A DNA stretch of 7,810 bases from Thermoplasmata archaeon (GCA_021811635.1 JAJZNS010000008.1:1-7810), one strand, 5' to 3'; positions 1-6,746 are shown, counted from the first letter of the stretch. Program-made: numbers and translations. The notes: generated by a model from the letters alone, not told the origin.

Positions 1-970
1 TCAGAGGGTCATGTTCTCCTGACGGTTTTCCACGGCTAATGAGCCATCTGAAGAAATATACCAGCGATGCTATGCCTGCGAGGAACAGCCAGACCAGATT
101 GACGTCAACCAGTGCAACAGGTGCAAACCCGTGGAGGTATTCCACAAAGGTGAAGTACCCGTTGAAGAACCAGTGCATAAGGATATCCACAAATGGGCCG
201 AACTCCAGGAATCCTATGGCTAAGAGTACACCGACGAGGGCTGCCTGGCTTATCTTTCCGATATCCCATTCACCGAAGTAATAATGGGCGTATCCGAAAA
301 GTGCCGCGGTCAGGATTATTCCGGCCCATTCGGCCCTTCCCATTCTTATTCCAAGACGCCTTCTCAGCTTTCCCGGATATAGGAATGATCCGATCAGGAG
401 GCTGCCAGTTCCGAATTCTCCAAGATTTTCGCCGAATCTTCCGGTGTCAAGCACGAACAGTGCCTCTGCAAGCACCAGTATACCCAGCGGGATTATCCTG
501 AACCCGATCTCCTCCACAAACGGCGCGTATATAAGACCAAGGTAATCGATCTGGCTGGAGGTTGAGATGGGGTTGCCCACCTGTACACCTGCAATATTCT
601 CAAGCAGCAGGATTGCAACAGAAACAACATATAGGAATGGTATGGTCATCCCTATGAACGAGACCGGATTTTCCAGCATGCGCTTTGACCTGTTTCCGTG
701 GCCGAGATAGATCACCAAGGCGAACATTATGAAGTAGAGCACGGTCAGCCCTGCCATCACCCATAACGCATTGACCGCGAAGGGCGCGATAAATATCAGG
801 AGGAGCAAAAAGGCATAGGGCTGGATCGGAACGCTGATCTGCGATGGGGAATAGATCATGGCTCCGTCTGCGTAAAGCATCGTCAGCAGCCCCAGGAATA
901 CGAGGGCCCCAAAGATCATGAAAATGACAGCGGATGGTTGGTAACCACCATCGCTGGGTTCCTGCATCAT
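1..970 (-). CDS. CPBP-family intramembrane metalloprotease (CAAX protease/bacteriocin-processing type), C-terminus cut by window edge
   Basis: I translated this frame by hand from ATG 970. It stays open for 323 codons to the left edge; the TGA at 3..1 is out of frame. The protein is very hydrophobic, with roughly seven or eight membrane segments (about 13-33, 52-63, 68-89, 105-126, 144-172, 213-229, 240-258, 290-309). It carries the three CPBP (PF02517) motifs in order: EExxxR as EEIGFR at 153-158, FxxxH as FGYAH at 225-229, and HxxxN as HWFFN at 266-270. In this family these Glu and His residues form a membrane-embedded metal-dependent peptidase site, related to the Rce1 prenyl-protein protease. 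The last hydrophobic segment ends near residue 309 and a charged tail follows, so probably only a few residues are missing. It lies 40 bases downstream of the DUF35 gene but has its own TATA-like box, so it may be transcribed separately. The substrate is unknown. Confidence 0.88.
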   Translation of the reverse strand, partial: MMQEPSDGGYQPSAVIFMIFGALVFLGLLTMLYADGAMIYSPSQISVPIQPYAFLLLLIFIAPFAVNALWVMAGLTVLYFIMFALVIYLGHGNRSKRMLENPVSFIGMTIPFLYVVSVAILLLENIAGVQVGNPISTSSQIDYLGLIYAPFVEEIGFRIIPLGILVLAEALFVLDTGRFGENLGEFGTGSLLIGSFLYPGKLRRRLGIRMGRAEWAGIILTAALFGYAHYYFGEWDIGKISQAALVGVLLAIGFLEFGPFVDILMHWFFNGYFTFVEYLHGFAPVALVDVNLVWLFLAGIASLVYFFRWLISRGKPSGEHDPL

Positions 971-990
971 CAGGATGCAATGAAATCTGG

Positions 991-998
991 TTATTAAA
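991..998 (-). promoter_or_regulatory. TATA-like box of the CPBP protease gene
   Basis: On the minus strand the sequence reads TTTAATAA, centred about 25 bases upstream of ATG 970. That is the archaeal TATA-to-start distance expected for a leaderless transcript. No Shine-Dalgarno-like stretch lies between the box and the ATG, which fits. It supports the start at 970, with a second ATG at 967. Confidence 0.5.
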
Positions 999-1010
999 CA
1001 GGTCGCTGCC

Positions 1011-1412
1011 CTATTCTAACACAAATTTGTAACCGTACTGGATGATGCCTCCCTTCCCGTCCTCCCTGATCTTCCGGAAGACTGCCCTCACCTTCCTGCC
1101 TGTCTCCAGTTCAGAGAAGTCGCTGTCCACTATCTGAGCCGTCAGGACGGGACCTTCGTCCAGCTTTATCAGTGCCAGTACGTATGGCCTCTGCCTCGCG
1201 AATGCCGACGGGGCGTCATGCACTATGGTGAAGGACTCTATCTTCCCGTTTCCGGAAAGCTCCTTCTCCTTCATCTTCCCTATGGACTCCCTGTGGCAGT
1301 CGGGGCATATGTCCCTCGGCGGGAAGTACATCCTCTTGCAGTTTCCGCACTGGTGCGCCACCAGCCTGTACCTGTGGTTTGTTTCCCTCCATACTGCAGA
1401 AAGTTTTCCCAT
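1011..1412 (-). CDS. DUF35 zinc-ribbon/OB-fold protein of the thiolase-HMG-CoA synthase complex
   Basis: A 133-residue protein. The N-terminal half has a rubredoxin-like zinc ribbon with CGNC at 22-25 and CPDC at 36-39. It is followed by a beta-rich OB-fold region including GNGKIESFTIVHDAP and a stretch resembling the family's typical xxPYVLALIxLDEGP. This is the DUF35 (PF01796/PF12172) arrangement at its usual length. In archaea this protein bridges acetoacetyl-CoA thiolase and HMG-CoA synthase and helps form their shared CoA site, which matches the gene order here. I chose ATG 1412: it lies one base after the thiolase stop (1416..1414), and a GGGGGGTG stretch (about 1428-1421, minus strand) gives a Shine-Dalgarno-like site. 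The open frame extends further upstream to 1490, but those residues overlap the thiolase and do not look like DUF35. Confidence 0.93.
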   Translation of the reverse strand: MGKLSAVWRETNHRYRLVAHQCGNCKRMYFPPRDICPDCHRESIGKMKEKELSGNGKIESFTIVHDAPSAFARQRPYVLALIKLDEGPVLTAQIVDSDFSELETGRKVRAVFRKIREDGKGGIIQYGYKFVLE

Positions 1413-1413
1413 T

Positions 1414-2586
1414 TCATGCACCCCCCACAATGTGTACAATTGAAGTGGAACCTGTCCCCGCAACGTTGTGCAGCAGCCCGATCCTTGCATCCTTCACCTG
1501 GCGCTGGCCGGCCTTGCCGCTGATCTGCGATACCGCCTCCACGAACTGCCCCACACCCACGGCACCGATGGGGTTGCCCTTTGCCTTCAGCCCGCCGGAT
1601 GGATTGATGGGGAGCGGATCGCTCAGCCCTATCCCGGCATCTATGACTTCTGAGGCTTTTCCCTTCTCGGCGAACCCCAGGTCCTCCAGTGCCGTCAGAC
1701 CGTATATACTGTAAGAATCATGGATCTCGGCAAAGGAAATGTCTTTCTGCTTCAGCCCGGCTCTTTCAAATGCGATCCTTGCGGCAAGAACGGTGGAGTC
1801 CATTGTGTAAATGGAGCGCCTGCTGTGCAGGGCAAGGAAATCCTGCGAAATAGCCGAGCTCAGGATCTTGATGCCCTCAATCTTCCTCTTCCTCATAAAT
1901 GATCCTGAGCAGAGGACAAGGGCGGCGGCGCCGTCGCTCATAGGACTGCAGTCCATCATGTTGAGCGGTTCTGCCACCATGGTGGACTCCATCGCAGCTT
2001 CCATCGTAATCTTGTTCCTGTAATGCGCGTCCGGGTTCATTGATGCATTGCTGTGATCATTGACGGAAATGCTCATCAGTTTCTCCTTGGGCACCTTGAA
2101 GTCAAGCATGTATTTCCTTGCGCTCAGTGCCGCCATTGCTGCAGGGGTCCCGCCGAAGAATGCCTCCCATTCCCTGTCCAGCAGGGTACCCATGTGATCC
2201 AGCATCTCCGTGCCGTAAAGATCGGTCATCTTTTCCACTGCACCGACCATCACGCAGTCGTATTCCCCGGATTTTATTCCCAGATATGCCTCCCTGACAG
2301 CAGCCGCTCCAGAAGCGCTCGATGCCTCTATTCTGATGGCAGGTGTGTGGTTGCTGGCTATACCTGAGAAATCCGAAATAAGAGAGCCGATATCATTCTG
2401 GGAGTTTATCGTCCCCCCAAGGCTGTTGCTGCCGTAAAGCAGCTGGACGTCCTTCGAATATATGCCCGCTGATTCGATTGCCCTGAGACCTGCCTCAACT
2501 GCAAGTTCCCTGAGCGACCTTTCCCATAGCTCGCCGAATTTGGTCTCCCCCGAACCGATTATGTATACGTCCTCACTCAACTGCAT
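1414..2586 (-). CDS. SCP2-type thiolase (acetoacetyl-CoA thiolase homologue) with substituted catalytic residues
   Basis: A 390-residue protein from ATG 2586; a GTG codon directly upstream at 2589 is an alternative start. It aligns by eye over its whole length with archaeal SCP2-type thiolases: [10 protein letters not shown] near the N-terminus, the nucleophile-loop region near 85-98, GAVEKMT near 115-121, [14 protein letters not shown] near 212-225, HDSYSI at 289-294, [15 protein letters not shown] near 328-342 and [11 protein letters not shown] at the C-terminus. The family normally condenses two acetyl-CoA to acetoacetyl-CoA for HMG-CoA synthase. Here the nucleophile motif, usually A-C-A-S-G, reads S-S-A-S-G, so Ser90 (AGC) replaces Cys. 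The usual GHP reads GNP, so Asn338 (AAC) replaces His. His289 and His373 remain. The start overlaps the synthase gene by 14 bases, and the stop is one base before the DUF35 start, so all three are probably translated as one operon. Family assignment is firm; thiolase activity is doubtful. Confidence 0.92.
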   Translation of the reverse strand: MQLSEDVYIIGSGETKFGELWERSLRELAVEAGLRAIESAGIYSKDVQLLYGSNSLGGTINSQNDIGSLISDFSGIASNHTPAIRIEASSASGAAAVREAYLGIKSGEYDCVMVGAVEKMTDLYGTEMLDHMGTLLDREWEAFFGGTPAAMAALSARKYMLDFKVPKEKLMSISVNDHSNASMNPDAHYRNKITMEAAMESTMVAEPLNMMDCSPMSDGAAALVLCSGSFMRKRKIEGIKILSSAISQDFLALHSRRSIYTMDSTVLAARIAFERAGLKQKDISFAEIHDSYSIYGLTALEDLGFAEKGKASEVIDAGIGLSDPLPINPSGGLKAKGNPIGAVGVGQFVEAVSQISGKAGQRQVKDARIGLLHNVAGTGSTSIVHIVGGA

Positions 2587-3628
2587 CACCCACGATTATC
2601 TTCTTCTTGAACTTCGCATAGATGGCGTAATCCAGCCACTTCACATTCGCAAGCATCTTCTTGATTGTCGGGGCGGATTCGCGATCCATCTTCTCAATGT
2701 TCTTTGTGACCGTGATGTCGAAAGCATCTGATCCTGCCCCGGACCCGAATGATACCGCAAGTATCCTGTCACCGGGCGCAGCCTTGTCAAGTATTGCCGA
2801 GAGTCCGGTCATCATCGATCCTGAGTAGGTGTTTCCTATCACCGGAGTAAGAAGGCCGTCCCTGAACTGCTGGTCGCTGAAGCCCAGTGTCTTTGCGGCC
2901 CTTGTGGGGAATTTTCCGTTGGGCTGGTGGAACACCGCATAGGTGTAATCCGAAGGCTTTGTTCCCATCCTTTCCATCATCATCTTTGAGGCGTTCAATG
3001 TATGCCTGAAATATGCCGGTTCCCCCGTAAACCTCTCTCCATGCGTCGGGTAGGGCTGCCCCTCCCTCCTCCAGAAATCAGGCGTGTCTGATGTAACGGA
3101 AAGGGTTGAGTTGATTTCGGCTATGACGTTCTCCTTTCCAAGTATCATGGCAGTGCCGCCTGCAGATGCGGAATATTCGAGTGCATCGCCCGGGGCTCCC
3201 TGCGAGGTGTCGGCGCCTATTGCCATTCCCAGCTTGACCATGCCGGAATCGACCATTGCCTTCACGTTCTGCATCCCAGCAGTGCCTGCCTTGCACGCAA
3301 ATTCATAGTCGGCGGAAAACAGGCTGAAATCAGCGCCTATTGCCGAAGCAACTATGGTTGCGGTGGGCTTTACCGCGTATGGATGGGATTCTGATCCAAC
3401 GTATATTGCCCCGATGTCCCCGGCGTTCACCTTTCCCCTCCTGACTGCATTTCTTGCAGCCTCGACTGAAATTGTTGCAACATCCTCGTCCGGGGAAGGG
3501 ACCGATTTGCTGAGGATGTTGATCCCTGTTCTGATGCTGTCGGCATCCTCGCCCCATACCCTTGCGATCTCGTCCGGTTTAATCCTGTATATTGGGATAT
3601 AGCTCCCGTAACTTACTATTCCTGACAT
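2573..3628 (-). CDS. Archaeal hydroxymethylglutaryl-CoA synthase
   Basis: A 351-residue protein, close to the usual 345-350 of archaeal HMG-CoA synthase. It condenses acetyl-CoA with acetoacetyl-CoA to HMG-CoA in the mevalonate route to archaeal membrane isoprenoids. The N-terminus ([14 protein letters not shown]) is characteristic. The expected catalytic triad is visible: Glu80 in VGSES, the acyl-accepting Cys112 in FACKAGTAG, and His234 in FHQPNGKFP. The C-terminal [11 protein letters not shown] motif of the thiolase-superfamily fold is at about 293-303. It is the first gene of the three-gene minus-strand operon and overlaps the thiolase gene by 14 bases. The start at ATG 3628 agrees with the conserved N-terminus and with a TATA-like box about 33 bases upstream. 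This gene shows no sign of decay, in contrast to the thiolase. Confidence 0.96.
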   Translation of the reverse strand: MSGIVSYGSYIPIYRIKPDEIARVWGEDADSIRTGINILSKSVPSPDEDVATISVEAARNAVRRGKVNAGDIGAIYVGSESHPYAVKPTATIVASAIGADFSLFSADYEFACKAGTAGMQNVKAMVDSGMVKLGMAIGADTSQGAPGDALEYSASAGGTAMILGKENVIAEINSTLSVTSDTPDFWRREGQPYPTHGERFTGEPAYFRHTLNASKMMMERMGTKPSDYTYAVFHQPNGKFPTRAAKTLGFSDQQFRDGLLTPVIGNTYSGSMMTGLSAILDKAAPGDRILAVSFGSGAGSDAFDITVTKNIEKMDRESAPTIKKMLANVKWLDYAIYAKFKKKIIVGDAVE

Positions 3629-3636
3629 TTTATAGC

Positions 3637-3653
3637 CTAGGAGCCAGCCCTAG
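3637..3653. repeat. Short inverted repeat between the HMG-CoA synthase TATA box and start codon
   Basis: Arms CTAGG (3637-3641) and CCTAG (3649-3653) are separated by 7 bases. The dyad lies between the TATA-like box and ATG 3628, about where transcription should begin, so a protein bound here could block initiation. The arms are only 5 bp, so chance is possible. Confidence 0.3.
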
Positions 3654-3656
3654 CAC

Positions 3657-3667
3657 ATATTAAAAAC
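3657..3667 (-). promoter_or_regulatory. TATA-like box of the mevalonate operon
   Basis: The minus strand reads TTTTTAATATG, centred about 33 bases upstream of ATG 3628. This implies transcription starting some 5-10 bases before the start codon, with little or no leader. No Shine-Dalgarno-like sequence is visible. Confidence 0.5.
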
Positions 3668-3681
3668 TAACTAATTGAATG

Positions 3682-3695
3682 TCGACAATTGTCGA
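3682..3695. promoter_or_regulatory. Perfect 14-bp palindrome in the divergent promoter region, candidate operator
   Basis: TCGACAATTGTCGA is its own reverse complement. It lies in the 144-base region between the divergent HMG-CoA synthase operon and the winged-helix gene, about 26 bp upstream of the synthase TATA-like box and about 50 bp from the box of the other gene. Its symmetry and place suit a dimeric regulator. The adjacent winged-helix protein is a candidate binder; that link is inference. Confidence 0.45.
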
Positions 3696-3730
3696 AAATT
3701 CATATATCTCTGCAGCTATAATTACATACC

Positions 3731-3746
3731 TATATATATTTTTAAA
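3731..3746 (+). promoter_or_regulatory. TATA-like box of the winged-helix gene
   Basis: An AT-only stretch, TATATATATTTTTAAA, ends about 27 bases before ATG 3773. A TATA centre within TTTTTAAA predicts transcription starting a few bases before, or at, that ATG. This favours ATG 3773 over the GTG at 3755. Confidence 0.5.
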
Positions 3747-3772
3747 CGCTTAACGTGCTTACTGGTGTAACA

Positions 3773-3988
3773 ATGGGGGATCTATCTCCAAACTCGCAGA
3801 AGATCTACGATGCTATAAAGAAGCTGGGCGCGACGTCTGAAGACAAGCTGAAAACAGCGGATGACATAATGAAGGCCTCCGGCGTGGGCAAGGCAATAGT
3901 TGCCTCTTCCCTGCAGGATTTGGTCAGCAAGGGATATGCCAAGAGGGTCGCCAGACAGAAAAGCGCCGGTTACTACCTGATCAAATAA
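3773..3988 (+). CDS. Small winged helix-turn-helix DNA-binding protein
   Basis: A 71-residue protein that appears to be a single winged-helix domain. Predicted parts are helix 1 at about 6-18 (SPNSQKIYDAIKKLG), helix 2 at about 27-35 (KTADDIMKAS), the recognition helix at about 38-53 (VGKAIVASSLQDLVSKG), and a basic wing at about 55-71 (YAKRVARQKSAGYYLIK). It has 13 Lys/Arg against 7 Asp/Glu, so it is clearly basic. It has no ligand domain, membrane segment or metal-binding cysteines (no Cys at all). A GTG at 3755 is in frame and would add six residues, but the TATA position favours ATG 3773. It is transcribed divergently from the mevalonate operon, with a palindrome between them, so it may regulate itself or that operon. 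A small, possibly abundant nucleoid-type protein is an alternative. I do not recognise a named family. Confidence 0.75.
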   Translation: MGDLSPNSQKIYDAIKKLGATSEDKLKTADDIMKASGVGKAIVASSLQDLVSKGYAKRVARQKSAGYYLIK

Positions 3989-4255
3989 ACCCTTCCCGTT
4001 TTATCGCCGTTTCATTACAGGCGGGTGCACTCGGGTGGGCGTGCCACATCCTTTTCACATGGGATTAGGCATGTTTCCGTGGGGAAGTAATTTCTTCCGA
4101 TTTTCGTTCATGACCACAAGATAATACTGATTGCGCACCCGTTCTGGCTGTGAAATGCATAATCTGATCATGTATTGCCACATTTTTGAGAACACATGGC
4201 GGACAGGCTCACCTATTAATATGCGGGATTCAATTTCTATCCGAAAAGGAACTGG
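3989..4255. other. Intergenic region before the DUF373 gene, no gene seen
   Basis: 267 bases with no open frame that resembles a protein and no tRNA-like fold. It holds a small hairpin, GGAAG (4083-4087) with CTTCC (4094-4098), followed by a T-rich stretch that could end transcription of the winged-helix gene. It also holds a distant inverted pair, CGGGTGC (4022-4028) with GCACCCG (4135-4141), too far apart to interpret with confidence. The right end carries the DUF373 promoter. Confidence 0.4.
4213..4222 (+). promoter_or_regulatory. TATA-like box of the DUF373-MptE pair
   Basis: CTATTAATAT is centred about 38 bases upstream of ATG 4256, which predicts a leader of roughly 12 bases. That leader would include AAAAGGA (4244-4250), a Shine-Dalgarno-like site 5 bases before the ATG. 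Confidence 0.5.
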
Positions 4256-5404
4256 ATGACCACCCTCATTCTAAACGTTGACAGAGACGACGATTTCGGG
4301 GAAAAAGCGGGCGTAAAGGGCCCTGTTACGGGATATGCTGACTGTTACGACGCAGCTCTCAAACTGATATCTGCCGACCCAGAAGATTCCGATGCCAACG
4401 CTCTTTTTGGCGCGATCAAGCTGTATGAGGAGATGAGGAAAAAGAACGAGGATGTGGAAATTGCCCTTATCACCGGAAAGAGTGACGTTGGCGCGGTCTC
4501 CGATACCGAACTCGGCAGGCAGCTGGACGAGCTTGGGAATTTCGGGAGATTCTCGGATGCCATACTCGTTACGGACGGGGCGGAAGACGACTACATAGTT
4601 CCGCTGATCCTTTCAAGGTTCAAGATAAGGTACGTAAAGCACATACTCGTCAGGCATAACCAGAACATCGAATCTCTGTACTACTATATCGTAAACGCGA
4701 TAAAGGACAAGAAGTTCATGAGCAAGTTCGTGGTTCCGATCGGGCTTGTCTTCCTCACCTATGGTGTGGTATCACTTGTATTCATTCTCTATTCTGTATT
4801 CCTGTTCAACGGGTTCTCGGTTTCCCCGGGCAATGGCGCGATCACTTTCGTGGCCATCGTGCTGGGGGCATACCTGGTGGAAATGGGAGTGGACCTTGTG
4901 CAAAAGATGAAGAATTCCTTTTCTTCCCTCAGAACCTATGCGAGGGAGACGAGAATTTCATTCCTGTCTTACGTGGTTTCAATCTCGCTCCTGCTGGCAG
5001 GCATTGCTTCTGGAGTTGTTCAGGTATCAAGCCTTCCCGGGCCGCTGTTCAACAAGGTACTGGTTTTCTTCTCCCTCTACATATGGTGGATATACGGCTC
5101 TGTGGCTGCCATCGAACTTGGGCAGGGCGTGGAGCTGATTGTGAGCGGAAAGACCGGCATAAGCGGTATACTTTACGGGCTTCTTTTCTCACTCGCGATA
5201 GGAATGGTAGTCTACGGGATGATCAACTACGTGAGATTCATATTCAGCTACACCACTTTTTCGGACGCGGTGATCAACCTCACGATAATGATACTCGGCG
5301 TCGTGCTGGCAATTCTTTCCTCTCTCATCAACAGGTACTACAACGACATCATCAGCGTAACCGCGATAGAACAGTCGCCCACATCGCTCTTTGAGGAGAA
5401 GTGA
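4256..5404 (+). CDS. DUF373-family archaeal integral membrane protein
   Basis: A 382-residue protein. The first 150 residues are soluble, with DUF373 signatures: NVDRDDDFGEKAG at 7-19, PVTGYADCYDAAL near 23-35, and DPEDSDANALFGAI at 41-54. The acidic VDRDDD and DPEDSD motifs could bind a metal or nucleotide; that is inference, as the family has no established function that I know of. The C-terminal half has about six membrane helices (around 158-184, 196-213, 235-257, 266-286, 303-322, 338-357) and ends in a short polar tail. It is the first gene of a two-gene unit: its TGA (5402-5404) shares a base with the ATG of the MptE-like gene. ATG 4256 puts the DUF373 N-terminal motif right at the start and has a Shine-Dalgarno-like AAAAGGA upstream. 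Confidence 0.9.
   Translation: MTTLILNVDRDDDFGEKAGVKGPVTGYADCYDAALKLISADPEDSDANALFGAIKLYEEMRKKNEDVEIALITGKSDVGAVSDTELGRQLDELGNFGRFSDAILVTDGAEDDYIVPLILSRFKIRYVKHILVRHNQNIESLYYYIVNAIKDKKFMSKFVVPIGLVFLTYGVVSLVFILYSVFLFNGFSVSPGNGAITFVAIVLGAYLVEMGVDLVQKMKNSFSSLRTYARETRISFLSYVVSISLLLAGIASGVVQVSSLPGPLFNKVLVFFSLYIWWIYGSVAAIELGQGVELIVSGKTGISGILYGLLFSLAIGMVVYGMINYVRFIFSYTTFSDAVINLTIMILGVVLAILSSLINRYYNDIISVTAIEQSPTSLFEEK
5393..5398 (+). promoter_or_regulatory. Shine-Dalgarno site inside the end of the DUF373 gene
   Basis: GAGGAG lies 5 bases before ATG 5404, within the last codons of the DUF373 gene. With the TGATG stop-start overlap it indicates translational coupling, and it favours ATG 5404 over the GTG at 5401, which would leave only 2 bases of spacing. 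Confidence 0.65.
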
Positions 5405-6084
5405 TGCCCAGCTATGCCGGGGAGATAATTCTCAAACTGAGGGAAGAATGTTTCCTTGACCTCGGAATAGATCCTGCACTTGACAGGGAAGCTGCACTTG
5501 AGGTCAGTGAGCTTGCAGAGAAGCATGGGTTCAGACAGAACCTGCCGGATTTATGGGGGAGGGGAAACGCTGCCATATTCGGGCCGGCCCCCTATGTGGT
5601 CAGGGACATATCCGGGTATGGATTGAAGATTGTCGCGGATTCAGGGATTTCCAGATTCCTGGTGATGAATTCACTGCCGGACGTCATCGTCACCGATCTG
5701 GATGGTCCTTTGCAGGAAATTCTTTTCTGCCAGAGGAACGGGTCTTTCCTCTTTGTGCACGTGCATGGGGATAACCTTGAGAAGGTGAAGAGCAGCATGC
5801 CGCTTTTCGGCGAGAGAACGCTGTTCACATGCCAGTCTGCGGAGACCTACGATCTCTATGACTTTGGGGGTTTCACCGATGGGGACAGGTCGGCATTTAT
5901 TGCAGATCATTATCGATCAGAATCCATTACAATCTACGGGTTCAGGTTTGATAATCCCGTGCCCAAGCCGTTTGGCAACCAGGCAAGAAAACTGAAGAAG
6001 CTCCGATGGGCGCGCAGATTCCTGGAAGAACTTGCAAAACAGCGGAATACCACCATGCTGGAAGGAGAGGTTATTTCGCTGTGA
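5404..6084 (+). CDS. mptE: MptE-like 6-hydroxymethyl-7,8-dihydropterin pyrophosphokinase (DUF115)
   Basis: A 226-residue protein of the DUF115/COG1634 family. These are archaeal enzymes that transfer pyrophosphate from ATP to 6-hydroxymethyl-7,8-dihydropterin, a step toward tetrahydrofolate or methanopterin, in place of the bacterial FolK. Visible family motifs are IFGPAPYV at 58-65, VADSGISRFL near 77-86, PDVIVTDLDG at 92-101, HVHGDN at 119-124, FTCQ at 141-144, and FGGFTDGDRSAFIADHY near 154-170. The TDLDG and HGDN acidic clusters probably bind Mg-ATP, as in the family generally. Length is normal and no key motif is missing. Translation is coupled to the upstream DUF373 gene. The 3' end overlaps the convergent ComB-family gene by 14 bases. 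In this lineage the product is more likely to serve a folate-type cofactor than methanopterin. Confidence 0.88.
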   Translation: MPSYAGEIILKLREECFLDLGIDPALDREAALEVSELAEKHGFRQNLPDLWGRGNAAIFGPAPYVVRDISGYGLKIVADSGISRFLVMNSLPDVIVTDLDGPLQEILFCQRNGSFLFVHVHGDNLEKVKSSMPLFGERTLFTCQSAETYDLYDFGGFTDGDRSAFIADHYRSESITIYGFRFDNPVPKPFGNQARKLKKLRWARRFLEELAKQRNTTMLEGEVISL

Positions 6085-6724
6085 CAATCCTGTCGTTCTG
6101 GTAAACGGCGGCAGATCTGACTGTATCCATTGTTGTGGCTGGAATCACGTCCCTGCCGTAGCCTATCAGCTTGAGCCTCCTTGCGCCATTGGATTTTCTT
6201 GCCATCTGTATAAAGGAGGCTGGTTCAACATCCTTTCCCTTCAGCTTCTGCTCAAGGAACAGAGAGAATATCTGGTCTTCATCCGCGCTGCCGTCAGGCC
6301 TGCCGGACATTACGATTGCGATGTCGTCAAACCCGATCAGGCGCTTATATGTAGCAGTGAAGTTGACGAATGAAGTTACGAAAATATTGTCCCTGTCCCT
6401 CATTCTTTCAAGCACCCTGGTGCAATTGGTTGAAGTGAACAGGATGGATTTTCCCTCAAAAGAGTGCTTGAGTATGTCTGCAGGCGAATTTCCGTAATCA
6501 AACTGGGGTATCTTAAATCCGTATCTCTCTCCAACCGCAATGAAATCAGGATTCTTCTTCATCATTGCCCTGGCGGTGTTCAGGCGGAAGACCGGTACGA
6601 CTTTGCTTGCACCATTCCTTAGCAGTAATGGTATGGTTGATGTGGATCTGAAGATGTCTATAAGCGCATATGCTTCCGCATGCGGGATGATATCCTTTCT
6701 ACCCTCGACAATGGTTATCTTCAA
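6071..6724 (-). CDS. ComB-family protein (2-phosphosulfolactate phosphatase-like), TTG start
   Basis: A 217-residue protein that aligns by eye with ComB (PF04029): IDIFRSTSTI at 22-31 (usual DVLRATTTI), VGERYGFKIPQFDYGNSP at 64-81 (usual GERxGxKIxGFDxGNSP), FTSTNCTRVL at 96-105 (usual TTNGTRAL), SFVNFTA near 118-124, and an acidic ADED near 147-150. Characterised ComB is a Mg-dependent phosphatase in coenzyme M synthesis. No other coenzyme M or methanogenesis gene is in the window, so the substrate is uncertain, and I leave the symbol blank. TTG 6724 is the only plausible start: an in-frame stop lies at 6742..6740, no ATG or GTG occurs between, and a TATA-like box is centred about 26 bases upstream. 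Cys101 replaces the usual Gly in the TTNGT motif. It is convergent with, and overlaps, the MptE-like gene. Confidence 0.85.
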   Translation of the reverse strand: MKITIVEGRKDIIPHAEAYALIDIFRSTSTIPLLLRNGASKVVPVFRLNTARAMMKKNPDFIAVGERYGFKIPQFDYGNSPADILKHSFEGKSILFTSTNCTRVLERMRDRDNIFVTSFVNFTATYKRLIGFDDIAIVMSGRPDGSADEDQIFSLFLEQKLKGKDVEPASFIQMARKSNGARRLKLIGYGRDVIPATTMDTVRSAAVYQNDRIVTAK

Positions 6725-6746
6725 GTCTACCGCATGTATCTATCGC

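Noticed and set aside
600..980. Minus-strand open frame of 126 codons beginning MHPDDAGTQRW
   Set aside because: It is out of frame with, and lies inside, the CPBP protease gene, whose three motifs are conserved in the other frame. The composition is Arg/His/Cys-rich, as expected of a shadow.
1414..1490. N-terminal extension of the DUF35 protein to an ATG at 1490
   Set aside because: It would overlap the thiolase by 77 bases, adds 26 residues unlike the family, and ignores the better ATG at 1412 with its own ribosome site.
3989..4020. T-rich stretches just after the winged-helix gene as a terminator
   Set aside because: Only four- and three-base T runs without a stem; too weak to call, although some termination signal probably lies in this region.
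4022..4141. Distant inverted pair CGGGTGC and GCACCCG as ends of an RNA or mobile element
   Set aside because: Only 7 bp with about 106 bases between, no inner structure I could follow, no target duplication and no transposase.
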